From NCBI RefSeq assembly GCF_025685565.1, contig NZ_JAGSYE010000001.1:1364001-1428000 (forward strand): DNA of 64,000 nt, read 5' to 3'. The position numbers were made by a program, and so were the translations under genes. Shown here piece by piece: positions 1-8,694 of the stretch; the first letter of the stretch is position 1, and the number at the start of each line of letters is the position of its first letter. The stretch is from Granulicella aggregans. Its GTDB lineage: Bacteria > Acidobacteriota > Terriglobia > Terriglobales > Acidobacteriaceae. Under the pieces are notes generated by a model, which was given only the letters and a program-made list of their open reading frames with translations, was not told the DNA's origin and made no database searches.

Positions 1-1376
1 CGACGCGCTCCGTCTCTCAGATTCGCATCGTCCGGCTTAGCCAGGTGCGTGGCGAGGTCCAACTCGACCGCACCGGCCAGAAGTTCGAAACTGCTTTCAC
101 CAACCTTCCCATCGTTGCCGGGGAGGAGCTCCGCACCCAGCTCGGAGTTGCCGAGGTTGAATTCGAAGACAACAGCTCCCTCCGGATCATTACGAACTCC
201 CAGGTAGACTTTCCCCAGCTTGGTCGAAGCGATTCAGGAGCGACCACGACGACGGTCCGCCTCGTACGCGGCAGCATGTATGTCAGTCTGGTCAGCAGCA
301 AGATTCCCCCGGAGTTCACCGTCCGTGTCGGCGGTGAGACTCTGAAGCTCGCGCCCTCCAGCCACTTTCGTGTCGACTTGACCGACACCACCGCCAAGTT
401 GACCGTCTTCCAGGGCGAGGTCACTGCCGTCAGCGACTCGGGTTCGCTGATCGTCGGCAAGCATAAGGCCGCTACATTCGACCTCACCGCCGGAGCAATT
501 CCTACGCTGGCCCGGATGGACGAGGGCTCACCGTTCGATGCCTGGGACAAAAACGCTGTCGATTACAATAAGTCACTGGCCGTCGTCGCCAGCTACGCCA
601 ACTCGCCTTATAGCTACGGCGTCAACGATCTCGCCTACTACGGCTCGTTTTCGGACGTTGGAGGCTGTGGCACGATGTGGCGGCCTTACCTTGCCGGCGC
701 TTCGTTCGACCCGTACGCCAGCGGTATCTGGAGCTACTATCCATCCAGCGGCTATTCGTGGGTTTCGCCCTATCCCTGGGGCTGGACGCCGTATCACTCC
801 GGAAGCTGGAGCTACTGTGGAGGCGGATGGGGATGGCAGCCGCAGGGTGGTTGGAACGGCTTGCAGAATCAGCCCTCAGCTTCGAAGATCAAATCTCCCG
901 GGGGGTTGCGCCCGCGGCCGCCGACTAGGCCCGTGGGCGGCCAACCGACCTTTGTGACGGTCAACCTCTCACGGATGCAGCCTTCGGGTCTCCTTGCCGA
1001 TGGTTCTTTCGTCTTTCACGGCGAGTCTGCGGGCCTCGGGGTTCCCCGGGGCGTATTCAACCACCTAGACAAGATCTCCGAGCACGCCGTCGAACGTGGA
1101 TCCATCACCCGTACTCTCTCAGAGACGCAAGCGGAGCGAACCTTTGTCTCGACAGCCAGCTCTGCAATCTACACCGCTAATGCAAGACAAGGCTCATCCG
1201 TCAGCCTTGGACGCAGCTATGCAGGATCCGGGACGGTGGCCCATGCTTCAGCAGGCAGCACATCCTCGGGTTCCGTTCATAGCGCTAGTTCCTTTACTTC
1301 GTCGTCATCGTCATCAGCATCGGCATCAGTATCGAGTTCAGCGGGCGCTTCTGCTGGCAAGGGCGGACCTCACTAA
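1..1376 (+). CDS. FecR-domain secreted protein with aromatic/Ser-rich tail (5' end outside window)
   Basis: The reading frame is open from the window edge (codons begin at position 3). A GTG at 45 exists, but residues before it (…QIRIVRLSQV) fit the start of a FecR domain, so the gene begins upstream of the window. The first ~150 visible residues are FecR-like: an 'RGEVQLDRTGQ' opening, a 'VEFEDNSSLRI' strand and a 'TAKLTVFQGEVTA' strand. The middle is rich in Tyr, Trp, Gly and Pro with YYG, WRPY and WGW repeats, as in proteins with a FecR domain followed by a DUF6600-like module. The last ~70 residues are mostly Ser/Ala. No transmembrane segment is seen in the visible part. FecR here is probably a structural sensor-like fold and not an iron regulator, since no sigma factor gene lies nearby. 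The stop overlaps the convergent prmC stop. Confidence 0.8.
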   Translation, partial: TRSVSQIRIVRLSQVRGEVQLDRTGQKFETAFTNLPIVAGEELRTQLGVAEVEFEDNSSLRIITNSQVDFPQLGRSDSGATTTTVRLVRGSMYVSLVSSKIPPEFTVRVGGETLKLAPSSHFRVDLTDTTAKLTVFQGEVTAVSDSGSLIVGKHKAATFDLTAGAIPTLARMDEGSPFDAWDKNAVDYNKSLAVVASYANSPYSYGVNDLAYYGSFSDVGGCGTMWRPYLAGASFDPYASGIWSYYPSSGYSWVSPYPWGWTPYHSGSWSYCGGGWGWQPQGGWNGLQNQPSASKIKSPGGLRPRPPTRPVGGQPTFVTVNLSRMQPSGLLADGSFVFHGESAGLGVPRGVFNHLDKISEHAVERGSITRTLSETQAERTFVSTASSAIYTANARQGSSVSLGRSYAGSGTVAHASAGSTSSGSVHSASSFTSSSSSSASASVSSSAGASAGKGGPH

Positions 1377-2236
1377 CGAGAGCCGATCTCCTGCGTACGC
1401 GCGATGACCACGCGGGCAATTCCCTGTAGGTCGCTCAGGACTTTTACGCGGTTCCAGCCGTACAGGAGGTCTTCGATCGCGAGACGCTGTCCATAGCCAA
1501 TCTCGATCGCCAGAAGGCCTCCCGGCTTCAACACTTTTGCGGCTGCCGGGAGCAGTCTTCGATAGATGTCCATGCCTTCGGCTCCCGCGAAGAGGGCCAT
1601 CTCGGGCTCAAACTCGCGAACCTGCCGGTGCAGGCTCCCCCGGTCCGACTCGGGAATATACGGTGGGTTTGAGAGCACCGCGTCGAACGGCTCCTCGCCT
1701 TCAACTCCAGCCAGCAGATCCGATCGCATAAAGCGCATGCGGTGATCCAGCCCTAGCCGCTGCGCGTTCTTCTGCGCCACAGCCAGAGCCGCCTCGGAGA
1801 GATCGAGCGCCGTTACGGCCGCCAGAGGAAGGTGATGTGCGACTGCAATCGCAATCGCCCCGGAGCCTGTACCGACATCGACGATCCGAAGAGGTTGGTC
1901 TTTTGGAAGCCGGTCGAGTACCGCTTCTACTAACAGCTCCGTCTCCGGTCGCGGGATCAGAACGGCTGATGTCACCTTGAAGGGCAGGCCGTAAAACTCC
2001 TGCTCGCCGAGGATGTACTGGATCGGTTCGCCGGTCTGCCGCCGTGCGATCAGTTCCTCGTAAGTTGCGAGCTCTTCCGCTCGCAGAGGCCGGTCGCCAT
2101 CGGTAAACAATACTGTCCGGGCCGCACCGGTTACATGGAGCAACAGAAGTTCGGCGTCGCGCTCCGCGTTACCGCCGAGATCCACCTGTTCCGACAACCG
2201 GGCTGCAGCCGCTGCAATTGCGTCACGAAGAGTCAC
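1373..2236 (-). CDS. prmC: Peptide chain release factor N5-glutamine methyltransferase PrmC
   Basis: It transfers a methyl group from S-adenosylmethionine to the glutamine of the GGQ motif of release factors RF1/RF2 in the cytoplasm. The 287-residue product has the family's usual length. The SAM-binding motif is at residues ~119-128 (VDVGTGSGAI) and the catalytic NPPY signature, which contacts the substrate glutamine, is at 190-193, followed by IPES. The N-terminal helical domain and an IPRPETE motif (~94-100) are also present. The start is GTG, preceded by a purine-rich GAGAGAGAAT stretch. It is the last gene of a minus-strand run (secreted protein, VOC, prmC). Its substrate gene prfA lies ~2 kb away on the same strand, not adjacent as in E. 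coli. Confidence 0.95.
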   Translation of the reverse strand: MTLRDAIAAAAARLSEQVDLGGNAERDAELLLLHVTGAARTVLFTDGDRPLRAEELATYEELIARRQTGEPIQYILGEQEFYGLPFKVTSAVLIPRPETELLVEAVLDRLPKDQPLRIVDVGTGSGAIAIAVAHHLPLAAVTALDLSEAALAVAQKNAQRLGLDHRMRFMRSDLLAGVEGEEPFDAVLSNPPYIPESDRGSLHRQVREFEPEMALFAGAEGMDIYRRLLPAAAKVLKPGGLLAIEIGYGQRLAIEDLLYGWNRVKVLSDLQGIARVVIARTQEIGSR

Positions 2237-2249
2237 GCCCCATTCTCTC

Positions 2250-2636
2250 TCAGTTGCTTCGGGCGATCTCCTGCATGAGTCCGACAGGATTGTCGTCTGG
2301 ATCGCTGACGATCGCCAGCCAGAGATCGTGGTCCGGCATCTTCGCGATCATCTGCGGGGCCTGCACGCTCGGCACTCCCGCATCAGCAAGGCGCACATAG
2401 TCGCCATCGAGGTCGACGGACTTGAGATAGAGAATCGTTCCACCATTCGAGATCGGTCTGCCCGGCTCCGGTGTTCCCAGCAGCAATCGGACTTCGCCGC
2501 ACTGCAGAAACGCCATCGTTCCGGCGTTGAAGAGAAACGCCATACCCAGAAGGTCGCGGTAGAAGGCGACCGACCGATCCAGGTCACTCACCGTGACCGC
2601 AATCTGCATGATCCTGCCGGGACCAACTCCGGTCAT
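2250..2636 (-). CDS. VOC-family (glyoxalase/bleomycin-resistance fold) protein
   Basis: This 128-residue single-domain protein carries the vicinal-oxygen-chelate fold. It opens with a strand followed by 'VSDLDRSVAFYRDLLGM', typical of glyoxalase-like domains, and ends 'VSDPDDNPVGLMQE', the usual metal-ligand strand region. Such proteins bind a divalent metal and act on small metabolites, but nothing here fixes the substrate. The ATG has a GAAAGG box upstream. It lies 9 bp from the secreted-protein gene and 13 bp from prmC, so the three are probably co-transcribed. Confidence 0.85.
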   Translation of the reverse strand: MTGVGPGRIMQIAVTVSDLDRSVAFYRDLLGMAFLFNAGTMAFLQCGEVRLLLGTPEPGRPISNGGTILYLKSVDLDGDYVRLADAGVPSVQAPQMIAKMPDHDLWLAIVSDPDDNPVGLMQEIARSN

Positions 2637-2645
2637 AAGTACCTT

Positions 2646-3200
2646 TCAGCGTGTGGACAAAATCAGGAAGAATGGGTTTGGCCGGACGCTGCACTTCTGC
2701 GTCTCCGATTCGTGCCAGACGGTTCCGTTCGAGTACGTGATCGACTTCACCTCGATCCAACGGATTGAAGTCACGCCGTCCATCCAGAGATCGCTGCTGA
2801 AGCCTCCACCATCCTTCGCTTCCAGGTGAAATGGCCGGATAACGTCGGGAACGTCTGAGTTCGCTGTGAGAACGGCCCGATTTCTGGGCGAAAGAGCGTG
2901 TGCCACGACCTCTGCGCTCTTGATGCGCAGCGCCCGCAGTCCGGTCATTGTGACCGTCAGCCCCTGCGCCGGCCTGACCGGGATTGGGCTTCCCGTTTCA
3001 ACCTGCTGGGGAAATGCGCGCTGGTTCGCCGACAGGAAGACAGGACATCCCGATACTGTAAGGCCAAGGTGCGGCCTTTGCAGGAACACCTGTGAGCCGT
3101 CGAGTCCAGGAGCCTGGGCGATGCCATGCGTAGCGGAGAGCATAGCCGCCATGCCAAGAGAGATCGGAAGGAACCTGAACGCTGTAGAGATGGTACGCAT
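2646..3200 (-). CDS. Secreted protein of unknown function
   Basis: I do not recognise a family. The frame extends upstream to 3239, but the ATG at 3200 gives a clean signal peptide: MRT…, then a hydrophobic 'FLPISLGMAAML' core and a likely cleavage after 'GIAQA'. The ~160-residue mature part has two cysteines (in 'SGCPVF' and 'TQKCSV') and beta-rich sequence. It is probably periplasmic or exported. It lies between the TetR gene (50 bp upstream) and the VOC gene (9 bp downstream), so it may belong to a TetR-led transcription unit. Confidence 0.65.
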   Translation of the reverse strand: MRTISTAFRFLPISLGMAAMLSATHGIAQAPGLDGSQVFLQRPHLGLTVSGCPVFLSANQRAFPQQVETGSPIPVRPAQGLTVTMTGLRALRIKSAEVVAHALSPRNRAVLTANSDVPDVIRPFHLEAKDGGGFSSDLWMDGVTSIRWIEVKSITYSNGTVWHESETQKCSVRPNPFFLILSTR

Positions 3201-3250
3201 AGCGGCACCTCGGAGAGGATGGATCGCCTTCCCCAACACTCTACTCCCGG

Positions 3251-3838
3251 TTACGCCGAGCCTTCAACAACGCAGTTCCGTTGCACCATGCGACGCAGCG
3301 AACGGCTTCCCTGTTCGGCATCCCCGGTCACAAGGTAGACAAGCACAGCTCCCTGAAAGAGCTGCAATAACTCGTCGGCGACGGCTCGATCGGGAAAGTA
3401 TGGCAGCAGCAGTTCCTGCCACATCCGCTGCTGCTCCAAGTAAAACGCCCGGGCGTGCTCCGATCCGCTCCAGCCCCGCCGCGTCACGTCCATGATGAGC
3501 AGAAGAACCCCGCGCGACGCGGGCGCGGTGCTCCGGCTCCATAAGGTGCCGACGAACTCCTGCGGCGACGTTCCCGGAGGAAACGAGGCTGGGTCAAACT
3601 GGGCGCGCAGCCGATCTTCAAGAAGCCCGATCACGGCAATCTCCAGATTCTCCCGGCTTACAAAGTAGTGAATGAGCATCCGCTTGCTTACCCCTACTTC
3701 GGGGGCGAGTTGGTCTAGGCTCAAGTCCAGCGTGCCCGCTGCGATGTACGCTGCGAGGCACTTCTCCAGCAGGCCATTTGGAACGCGCCGCTTGTCCGTC
3801 TCCGCATTCAAGCTCTTCTTCACTCCGGCTTGTACCAT
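3251..3838 (-). CDS. TetR/AcrR-family transcriptional repressor
   Basis: This protein of ~195 residues is a DNA-binding repressor. The N-terminal helix-turn-helix is seen as 'LSLDQLAPEVGVSKRMLIHYF' in pieces (residues ~40-60), with the family's HYF ending. The C-terminal half is the variable ligand-binding domain. The frame stays open to 3982, but upstream codons simply translate the two operator palindromes, so I take the ATG at 3838, which lies inside the first palindrome. No clear ribosome-binding site precedes it. It is divergent from the small membrane protein gene at 3891, which it very probably controls together with itself. Confidence 0.85.
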   Translation of the reverse strand: MVQAGVKKSLNAETDKRRVPNGLLEKCLAAYIAAGTLDLSLDQLAPEVGVSKRMLIHYFVSRENLEIAVIGLLEDRLRAQFDPASFPPGTSPQEFVGTLWSRSTAPASRGVLLLIMDVTRRGWSGSEHARAFYLEQQRMWQELLLPYFPDRAVADELLQLFQGAVLVYLVTGDAEQGSRSLRRMVQRNCVVEGSA

Positions 3839-3846
3839 GTGGTACA
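3831..3846. promoter_or_regulatory. Operator-like palindrome 1 (TetR site overlapping the tetR start codon)
   Basis: TGTACC-N4-GGTACA is a perfect 6-4-6 inverted repeat, extendable to an 8-2-8 repeat (3830-3847). It covers the proposed ATG of the TetR gene. A second copy with identical arms and spacing starts 21 bp away, which puts both sites on the same face of the helix. Autorepression is inferred from the position. Confidence 0.75.
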
Positions 3847-3851
3847 AGTAA

Positions 3852-3867
3852 TGTACCGATTGGTACA
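3852..3867. promoter_or_regulatory. Operator-like palindrome 2 (TetR site in the divergent promoter)
   Basis: TGTACC-GATT-GGTACA is identical in arms and spacer length to the palindrome at 3831-3846, offset by 21 bp. It lies 24 bp before the start of the divergent DUF5367-like gene, where a bound repressor would block its promoter or early transcription. Confidence 0.75.
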
Positions 3868-3890
3868 AAGTAAATCTATCAGGAGTGATC

Positions 3891-4276
3891 ATGAAAACGA
3901 ACGACACCATCCTTCTCGGTGTAGCCGGACTTGCGTTCTGGATTCTTGGAACTCTCTTGTACCGAGTTCGGGGACAGGCCATCTTCGAGACGACAAGCCT
4001 GCGTTACTGGCTCAACTTTGTCCTGACTCCGCTGATCTCGGCCTTCGCCTGCGTAGTGCTCTTCCGGTGGCTTGCAATCCCGGACGCTCAATGGCCGTCG
4101 GCCGCGCTGCTGATCGCAATTCCAGGCATGATCGGAGAAGCGGTTCTGCTCTCAAACTTCTCCCGGTGGATGCCGCGCATGCAACCGGCAACCGCCGGAA
4201 GTTACAGCGGATTTCTCTTTGCCACCTACGCCCTGGTGCTGCTCGTGGCAGAGATCGCCAGTCTTCAGGTAGCAGC

Positions 4277-4280
<4 letters not shown>
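3891..4280 (+). CDS. Small integral membrane protein, DUF5367-like
   Basis: The product has 129 residues and four hydrophobic segments (approximately residues 8-26, 43-62, 71-91 and 107-126), with short charged loops. It resembles DUF5367 family proteins, a function-unknown membrane family (recognised from memory). The start is the ATG at 3891, five bases after AGGAG (3881-3885); a GTG two codons earlier sits too close to that box. It is divergent from the TetR gene and downstream of two TetR-type operators, so it is probably the repressor's target, possibly an efflux or envelope-stress function. The 3' end overlaps the convergent prfA stop by 4 bp. Confidence 0.7.
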
Positions 4281-5353
<1,073 letters not shown>

Positions 5354-5665
5354 AGCGGGTGCTCCTAAAGGCTGAGTGTAGGGGGTAGGGTACAAGGTGT
5401 GGCAAGACACACGACGCTGCGGAGAGGCGCAGCTAGAGGAAGTCGTGGCGGATCGTCACGCGGGAAGAGAACACCGGGTTTGCCATGGGACCTTGCATCG
5501 CTAATTTAGATGTTACAGCTTCTTCAAGGTTGCAGCATAGGTTCTGCTGCGGCAGTTGTACCTTGCCTGAGACCGCGATCCAGCCGCAAGTAACGACCAG
5601 GAGCGGTTCCGCCGAATCTGCTGCTTTTACGCCGGAGGTACCGATGCTACAATTGACAGTATTGT
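5354..5665. other. Intergenic region between prfA and tRNA-His
   Basis: About 310 bp without a credible gene. It holds the prfA leader (minus strand) and the tRNA-His promoter region (plus strand). A 6-bp hairpin, GCTGCG/CGCAGC, occurs around 5415-5432 in the prfA leader. Nothing else is recognisable. Confidence 0.5.
5648..5653 (+). promoter_or_regulatory. Candidate -10 box of tRNA-His
   Basis: TACAAT lies 12 bp before the tRNA, with a weak T-rich -35 region 17 bp upstream. The same TACAAT hexamer lies 12 bp before the tRNA-Arg gene at 8390. Confidence 0.4.
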
Positions 5666-5741
5666 GGCGGCTATAGTTCAGTGGCAGAACGCCGCTCTGT
5701 GGCAGCGGATGTCGTGGGTTCGAACCCCACTAGCCGCCCCA
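5666..5741 (+). tRNA. tRNA-His (anticodon GTG)
   Basis: The cloverleaf closes. The acceptor stem is GCGGCTA/TAGCCGC with an encoded extra G at position -1 opposite C73, the identity feature of tRNA-His. The anticodon stem is CCGCT/AGCGG with loop CTGTGGC, giving anticodon GTG. The T arm is GTGGG-TTCGAAC-CCCAC. The 3' CCA is encoded. Confidence 0.96.
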
Positions 5742-5841
5742 AAATCCCCTCCCTGCAATTGAGCAGCGATGCGGGGCCTCAAGTTGAAGCTGCGTATCTA
5801 ACGGACTTCCTTTGCCCCGCGCCTCCCAAATAGCCTCCAAG

Positions 5842-6612
5842 ATGAAGATCAGTGAGAATCCGGTTCAGGCGATCGCCCCGCCCGCGCGTCTGTTCGTTGG
5901 GACATCGGGATGGGCGTACCCGACCTGGAAGCCCGGATTTTATCCGGAGGGCCTGGCGGCGAAGAAGTTCCTCGGCTACTACGCGTCCCAGGTGAACTCG
6001 GTGGAGGTGAACTACACCTTCCGCGCTCTGCCCACCGCGAAGATGCTCGCCGACTGGCTGGCGGCGACGCCGGAGGGGTTTCGCTTCAGCTTCAAGGCCC
6101 CGCAGCGCATCACGCACTTCAAGCGCCTGCGCGAGTGCGAGGCCGACCTCAGCCAGTTAGTCGCAGCTTTAGATCCCGTTCGTGCCGCGGGCAAGCTAGG
6201 GCTTCTGCTCTTCCAGCTTCCACCGAACTTCAAAGCTGATCCCGAGCGTCTGGGCGAGTTCCTGGCGCTGCCCATATTCACCGCCGCTGCTCTTCCGGTC
6301 GCCTTCGAGTTTCGGCACGAGAGCTGGTTTACGCCTGAGGTAGAAGCTCTGCTGCATGACCACAACGCCGCACTTTGCATTGCAGAGAGCGACGATCTGG
6401 TCTCACCGGAGATTCATCCTGCCGCCACGCACACCAGCTTCCGGCTGCGGCGCAACGGCGGTTACGGTGCCGCGGAGGTTGCTACGTTCGCAAAGAAGTT
6501 CGCCTCGCTTGCGGAATCACGCGACGTCTACGTTTATTTCAAACACGAGGACGAGCCGACGGGGGCGCTGAATGCGGCTGCTCTCATCAAGACGTTAGGT
6601 GCCGGAAATTGA
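5842..6612 (+). CDS. DUF72 family protein
   Basis: This 256-residue TIM-barrel-like DUF72 protein has the family's opening 'FVGTSGWAYPTWKPGFYP', followed by 'YYASQVNSVEVNYTFR' and the late 'DVYVYFKHEDEPTGALNA' strand. The biochemical role of the family is not settled. The frame extends to a TTG at 5812 but the ATG at 5842 is the more natural start; neither has a strong ribosome-binding site. Its TGA overlaps the ATG of the next gene (TGATG), indicating translational coupling to the YheT-like hydrolase. Confidence 0.85.
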   Translation: MKISENPVQAIAPPARLFVGTSGWAYPTWKPGFYPEGLAAKKFLGYYASQVNSVEVNYTFRALPTAKMLADWLAATPEGFRFSFKAPQRITHFKRLRECEADLSQLVAALDPVRAAGKLGLLLFQLPPNFKADPERLGEFLALPIFTAAALPVAFEFRHESWFTPEVEALLHDHNAALCIAESDDLVSPEIHPAATHTSFRLRRNGGYGAAEVATFAKKFASLAESRDVYVYFKHEDEPTGALNAAALIKTLGAGN

Positions 6613-7646
6613 TGGCGGCTTCGACATCTGTGGCTGCAGCGCTCGACGCCACATTCCGTCCCCGACGGTTCCTTCGCAACGGCCATCTCCAGACGATCGT
6701 CGGCAACTTCCTGCGCCGGGTGGATGCGCTGCCGCCGCCGGTGCCATTCCTGGTTGAAGTGGCTCCAGCCCAAGGGAGCGAGCCGGCGAGTCAGGTCCTC
6801 TGCCACTGCCACTTCCAGGCGGCCGAAGTGAGAGCGGAACGGCCGACGGCGATCATTGTGCATGGGTTGGAAGGCTCGTCGAACTCGCAGTACGTCATCG
6901 GTAACGCGAACAAGCTGTGGCGCGCTGGCTGCAACATCATCCGCATGAACATGCGGAACTGTGGCGGCACGGAGCGCCTCTCGCCCACGCTCTATCACTC
7001 CGGCTTCTCGGGCGATGTCGATGCCGTCATGCGGTTCTTCCTCGCTCGCGAGGGCTTTACGAGCATGGCGCTGATCGGCTACTCGATGGGCGGAAATCTC
7101 GTTCTGAAGCTTGCGGGCGATCTGGGCGCGAACGCTCCTCCCGCATTGAAGTCCGTCATCGGGGTCTCGCCTGCGATCGATCTTGGACCTTCGGCTGACG
7201 CTCTGCATGAACCGCTGAACCGCGTCTACGAGATGAAGTTTCTGCGCTCGCTGGTCGCACGCTACCGGCGCAAGGCTGATATGTTTCCCGCGATCTACGA
7301 TGCTTCCCGCGCGGATGGTCTGCGCTCTCTGCGCGACTTCGACGAGCGCGTCACCGCCTTCTACGCGGGCTTCACCGGTGCTGACGATTACTACTACCGC
7401 GCGGCCTCGGCCCGGGTGATCGATCGCATCGCGGTCCCGGCGCTGGTGCTGCATGCGCTCGACGATCCTTTCGTCCGGCTCACCCTGGAGAGCCGAGCCA
7501 AGCTGCAGGCGAATCCCTGCGTCACCTTGCTTGAGACCACGCACGGCGGCCACTGCGCCTTCCTGGCTGATGCCGATCCCGCCCGGGGTGACGACGGTTA
7601 TTGGGCGGAGCAGACGCTGCTTCGCTTCCTGCTCGCCAACGCCTGA
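6612..7646 (+). CDS. YheT-type alpha/beta hydrolase
   Basis: This 344-residue hydrolase belongs to the COG0429/YheT (ABHD1/3-like) group. The oxyanion-hole segment IIVHGLEGSSNS is at ~81-92, the nucleophile elbow GYSMGG gives Ser158, the acid is in HALDDPF, and the histidine is in THGGHCAFL near the C terminus. The N-terminal 'FLRNGHLQTI' motif is typical of the group. The substrate is unknown; relatives are esterases or lipases acting near membranes. The ATG overlaps the DUF72 stop by one base, so the two genes are probably translated together. Extension of the frame upstream would run through the DUF72 gene and is rejected. Confidence 0.88.
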   Translation: MAASTSVAAALDATFRPRRFLRNGHLQTIVGNFLRRVDALPPPVPFLVEVAPAQGSEPASQVLCHCHFQAAEVRAERPTAIIVHGLEGSSNSQYVIGNANKLWRAGCNIIRMNMRNCGGTERLSPTLYHSGFSGDVDAVMRFFLAREGFTSMALIGYSMGGNLVLKLAGDLGANAPPALKSVIGVSPAIDLGPSADALHEPLNRVYEMKFLRSLVARYRRKADMFPAIYDASRADGLRSLRDFDERVTAFYAGFTGADDYYYRAASARVIDRIAVPALVLHALDDPFVRLTLESRAKLQANPCVTLLETTHGGHCAFLADADPARGDDGYWAEQTLLRFLLANA

Positions 7647-7721
7647 CAGAGGCGGCTCCGTAGCTACGCAATTGACTGAAGTAGGACCGCTGCTGGCCAG
7701 TCGAAGCTAAAATAAGGAGTT

Positions 7722-8339
7722 ATGGTTGTTGAGTGGTCGGTGGAGTGCTCTGCGGATGACCCAGTGCTGGTCGTCCCATGGTCGCGAGCGGAGGCGGGCG
7801 CGGCGACAACTGAAACGGCGGCCGACTTTGTCGACCTGCGCGAGAACCCCTATGACATGGATCAGATCCCGGAGGCCGAGCAGAATCCTCCGCTGATGCA
7901 GGCCCTGCGAGCTCTGAATGCTGGCCGGTCGCCGGTGTTCACGGCCAAGTGCGACGCCTGGGTGCTCGATGCTGAAGAACTGGAGCAGCTACAGTTGCAG
8001 CTCGACATCCGGACTGACAGTCCTGACGCGAAGACAGGATTCGCCAGCTATATCGACCTGGTCTGGCGCGACCGCACGATCTTTGCCTCGTTCCATCAGA
8101 GCGAGCAGTTGCTGCATCGGTTGGAGCGGCTCGCGGTTTCGATCGACGAGCCGCAGGTGATGCTGGATTGCGTGCTGCGTCCGGCATTGGTCGACCTCAC
8201 CGGCCCGCAGGAGGGCTTCGCGGTATCGCTCTACGTGAAGGCGCTCGGGCCGAATCTCGCGGCTGCGAAGCAGGTGTGGGGATCGGCGCTCGAGGCGGTC
8301 GTCGCACTGTTGCGCAGCAGAGATATCGCACTGGCGTAA
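7722..8339 (+). CDS. Conserved hypothetical protein
   Basis: This 205-residue soluble protein has no signal peptide or membrane segment and belongs to no family I recognise. It is acidic in its first half ('DLRENPYDMDQIPEAEQN') and has a leucine-rich, predicted helical second half. An ATG opens the frame; AAGGAG lies five bases upstream (AATAAGGAGTTATG). It follows the YheT-like gene by 75 bp in the same direction and may share its transcript. Confidence 0.65.
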   Translation: MVVEWSVECSADDPVLVVPWSRAEAGAATTETAADFVDLRENPYDMDQIPEAEQNPPLMQALRALNAGRSPVFTAKCDAWVLDAEELEQLQLQLDIRTDSPDAKTGFASYIDLVWRDRTIFASFHQSEQLLHRLERLAVSIDEPQVMLDCVLRPALVDLTGPQEGFAVSLYVKALGPNLAAAKQVWGSALEAVVALLRSRDIALA

Positions 8340-8371
8340 AGGTTCGCCGCGCTTGCGGCTGCACCTGCCAT

Positions 8372-8377
8372 TACAAT
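8372..8377 (+). promoter_or_regulatory. Candidate -10 box of tRNA-Arg
   Basis: TACAAT lies 12 bp before the tRNA. No good -35 match is visible. The identical box before tRNA-His supports the call. Confidence 0.35.
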
Positions 8378-8389
8378 CGCATTAGCACC

Positions 8390-8466
8390 GGGCGAGTAGC
8401 TCAATTGGATAGAGCACCGGCCTTCTAAGCCGACGGTTGTGGGTTCGATCCCCGCCTCGCCCACCA
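8390..8466 (+). tRNA. tRNA-Arg (anticodon TCT)
   Basis: The acceptor stem is GGGCGAG/CTCGCCC, the anticodon loop is CTTCTAA giving anticodon TCT (reads AGA), the T arm is GTGGG-TTCGATC-CCCGC, the discriminator is A, and the CCA is encoded. One non-Watson-Crick pair sits at the top of the anticodon stem. Confidence 0.96.
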
Positions 8467-8694
8467 TCTACCCTCTACAAACTTGAACAGCTGTATCGAT
8501 CGCGTTGCTGACGTGGCGATTTGGGTCATGCTCCGCGCCTTTTCTGGTGACAAGCGATGGATGCTGTGGTTCACTTTCCTTCGACACCTCTACTGACTAT
8601 TGTTCTGACCTGAATTCGCGCGTGCTCCGAAGTTTACGGAGGCGCATTCTGTTCGCCGGATCGTAGCTCTGCTCTTGCCCGAATAGGTGAGCGG

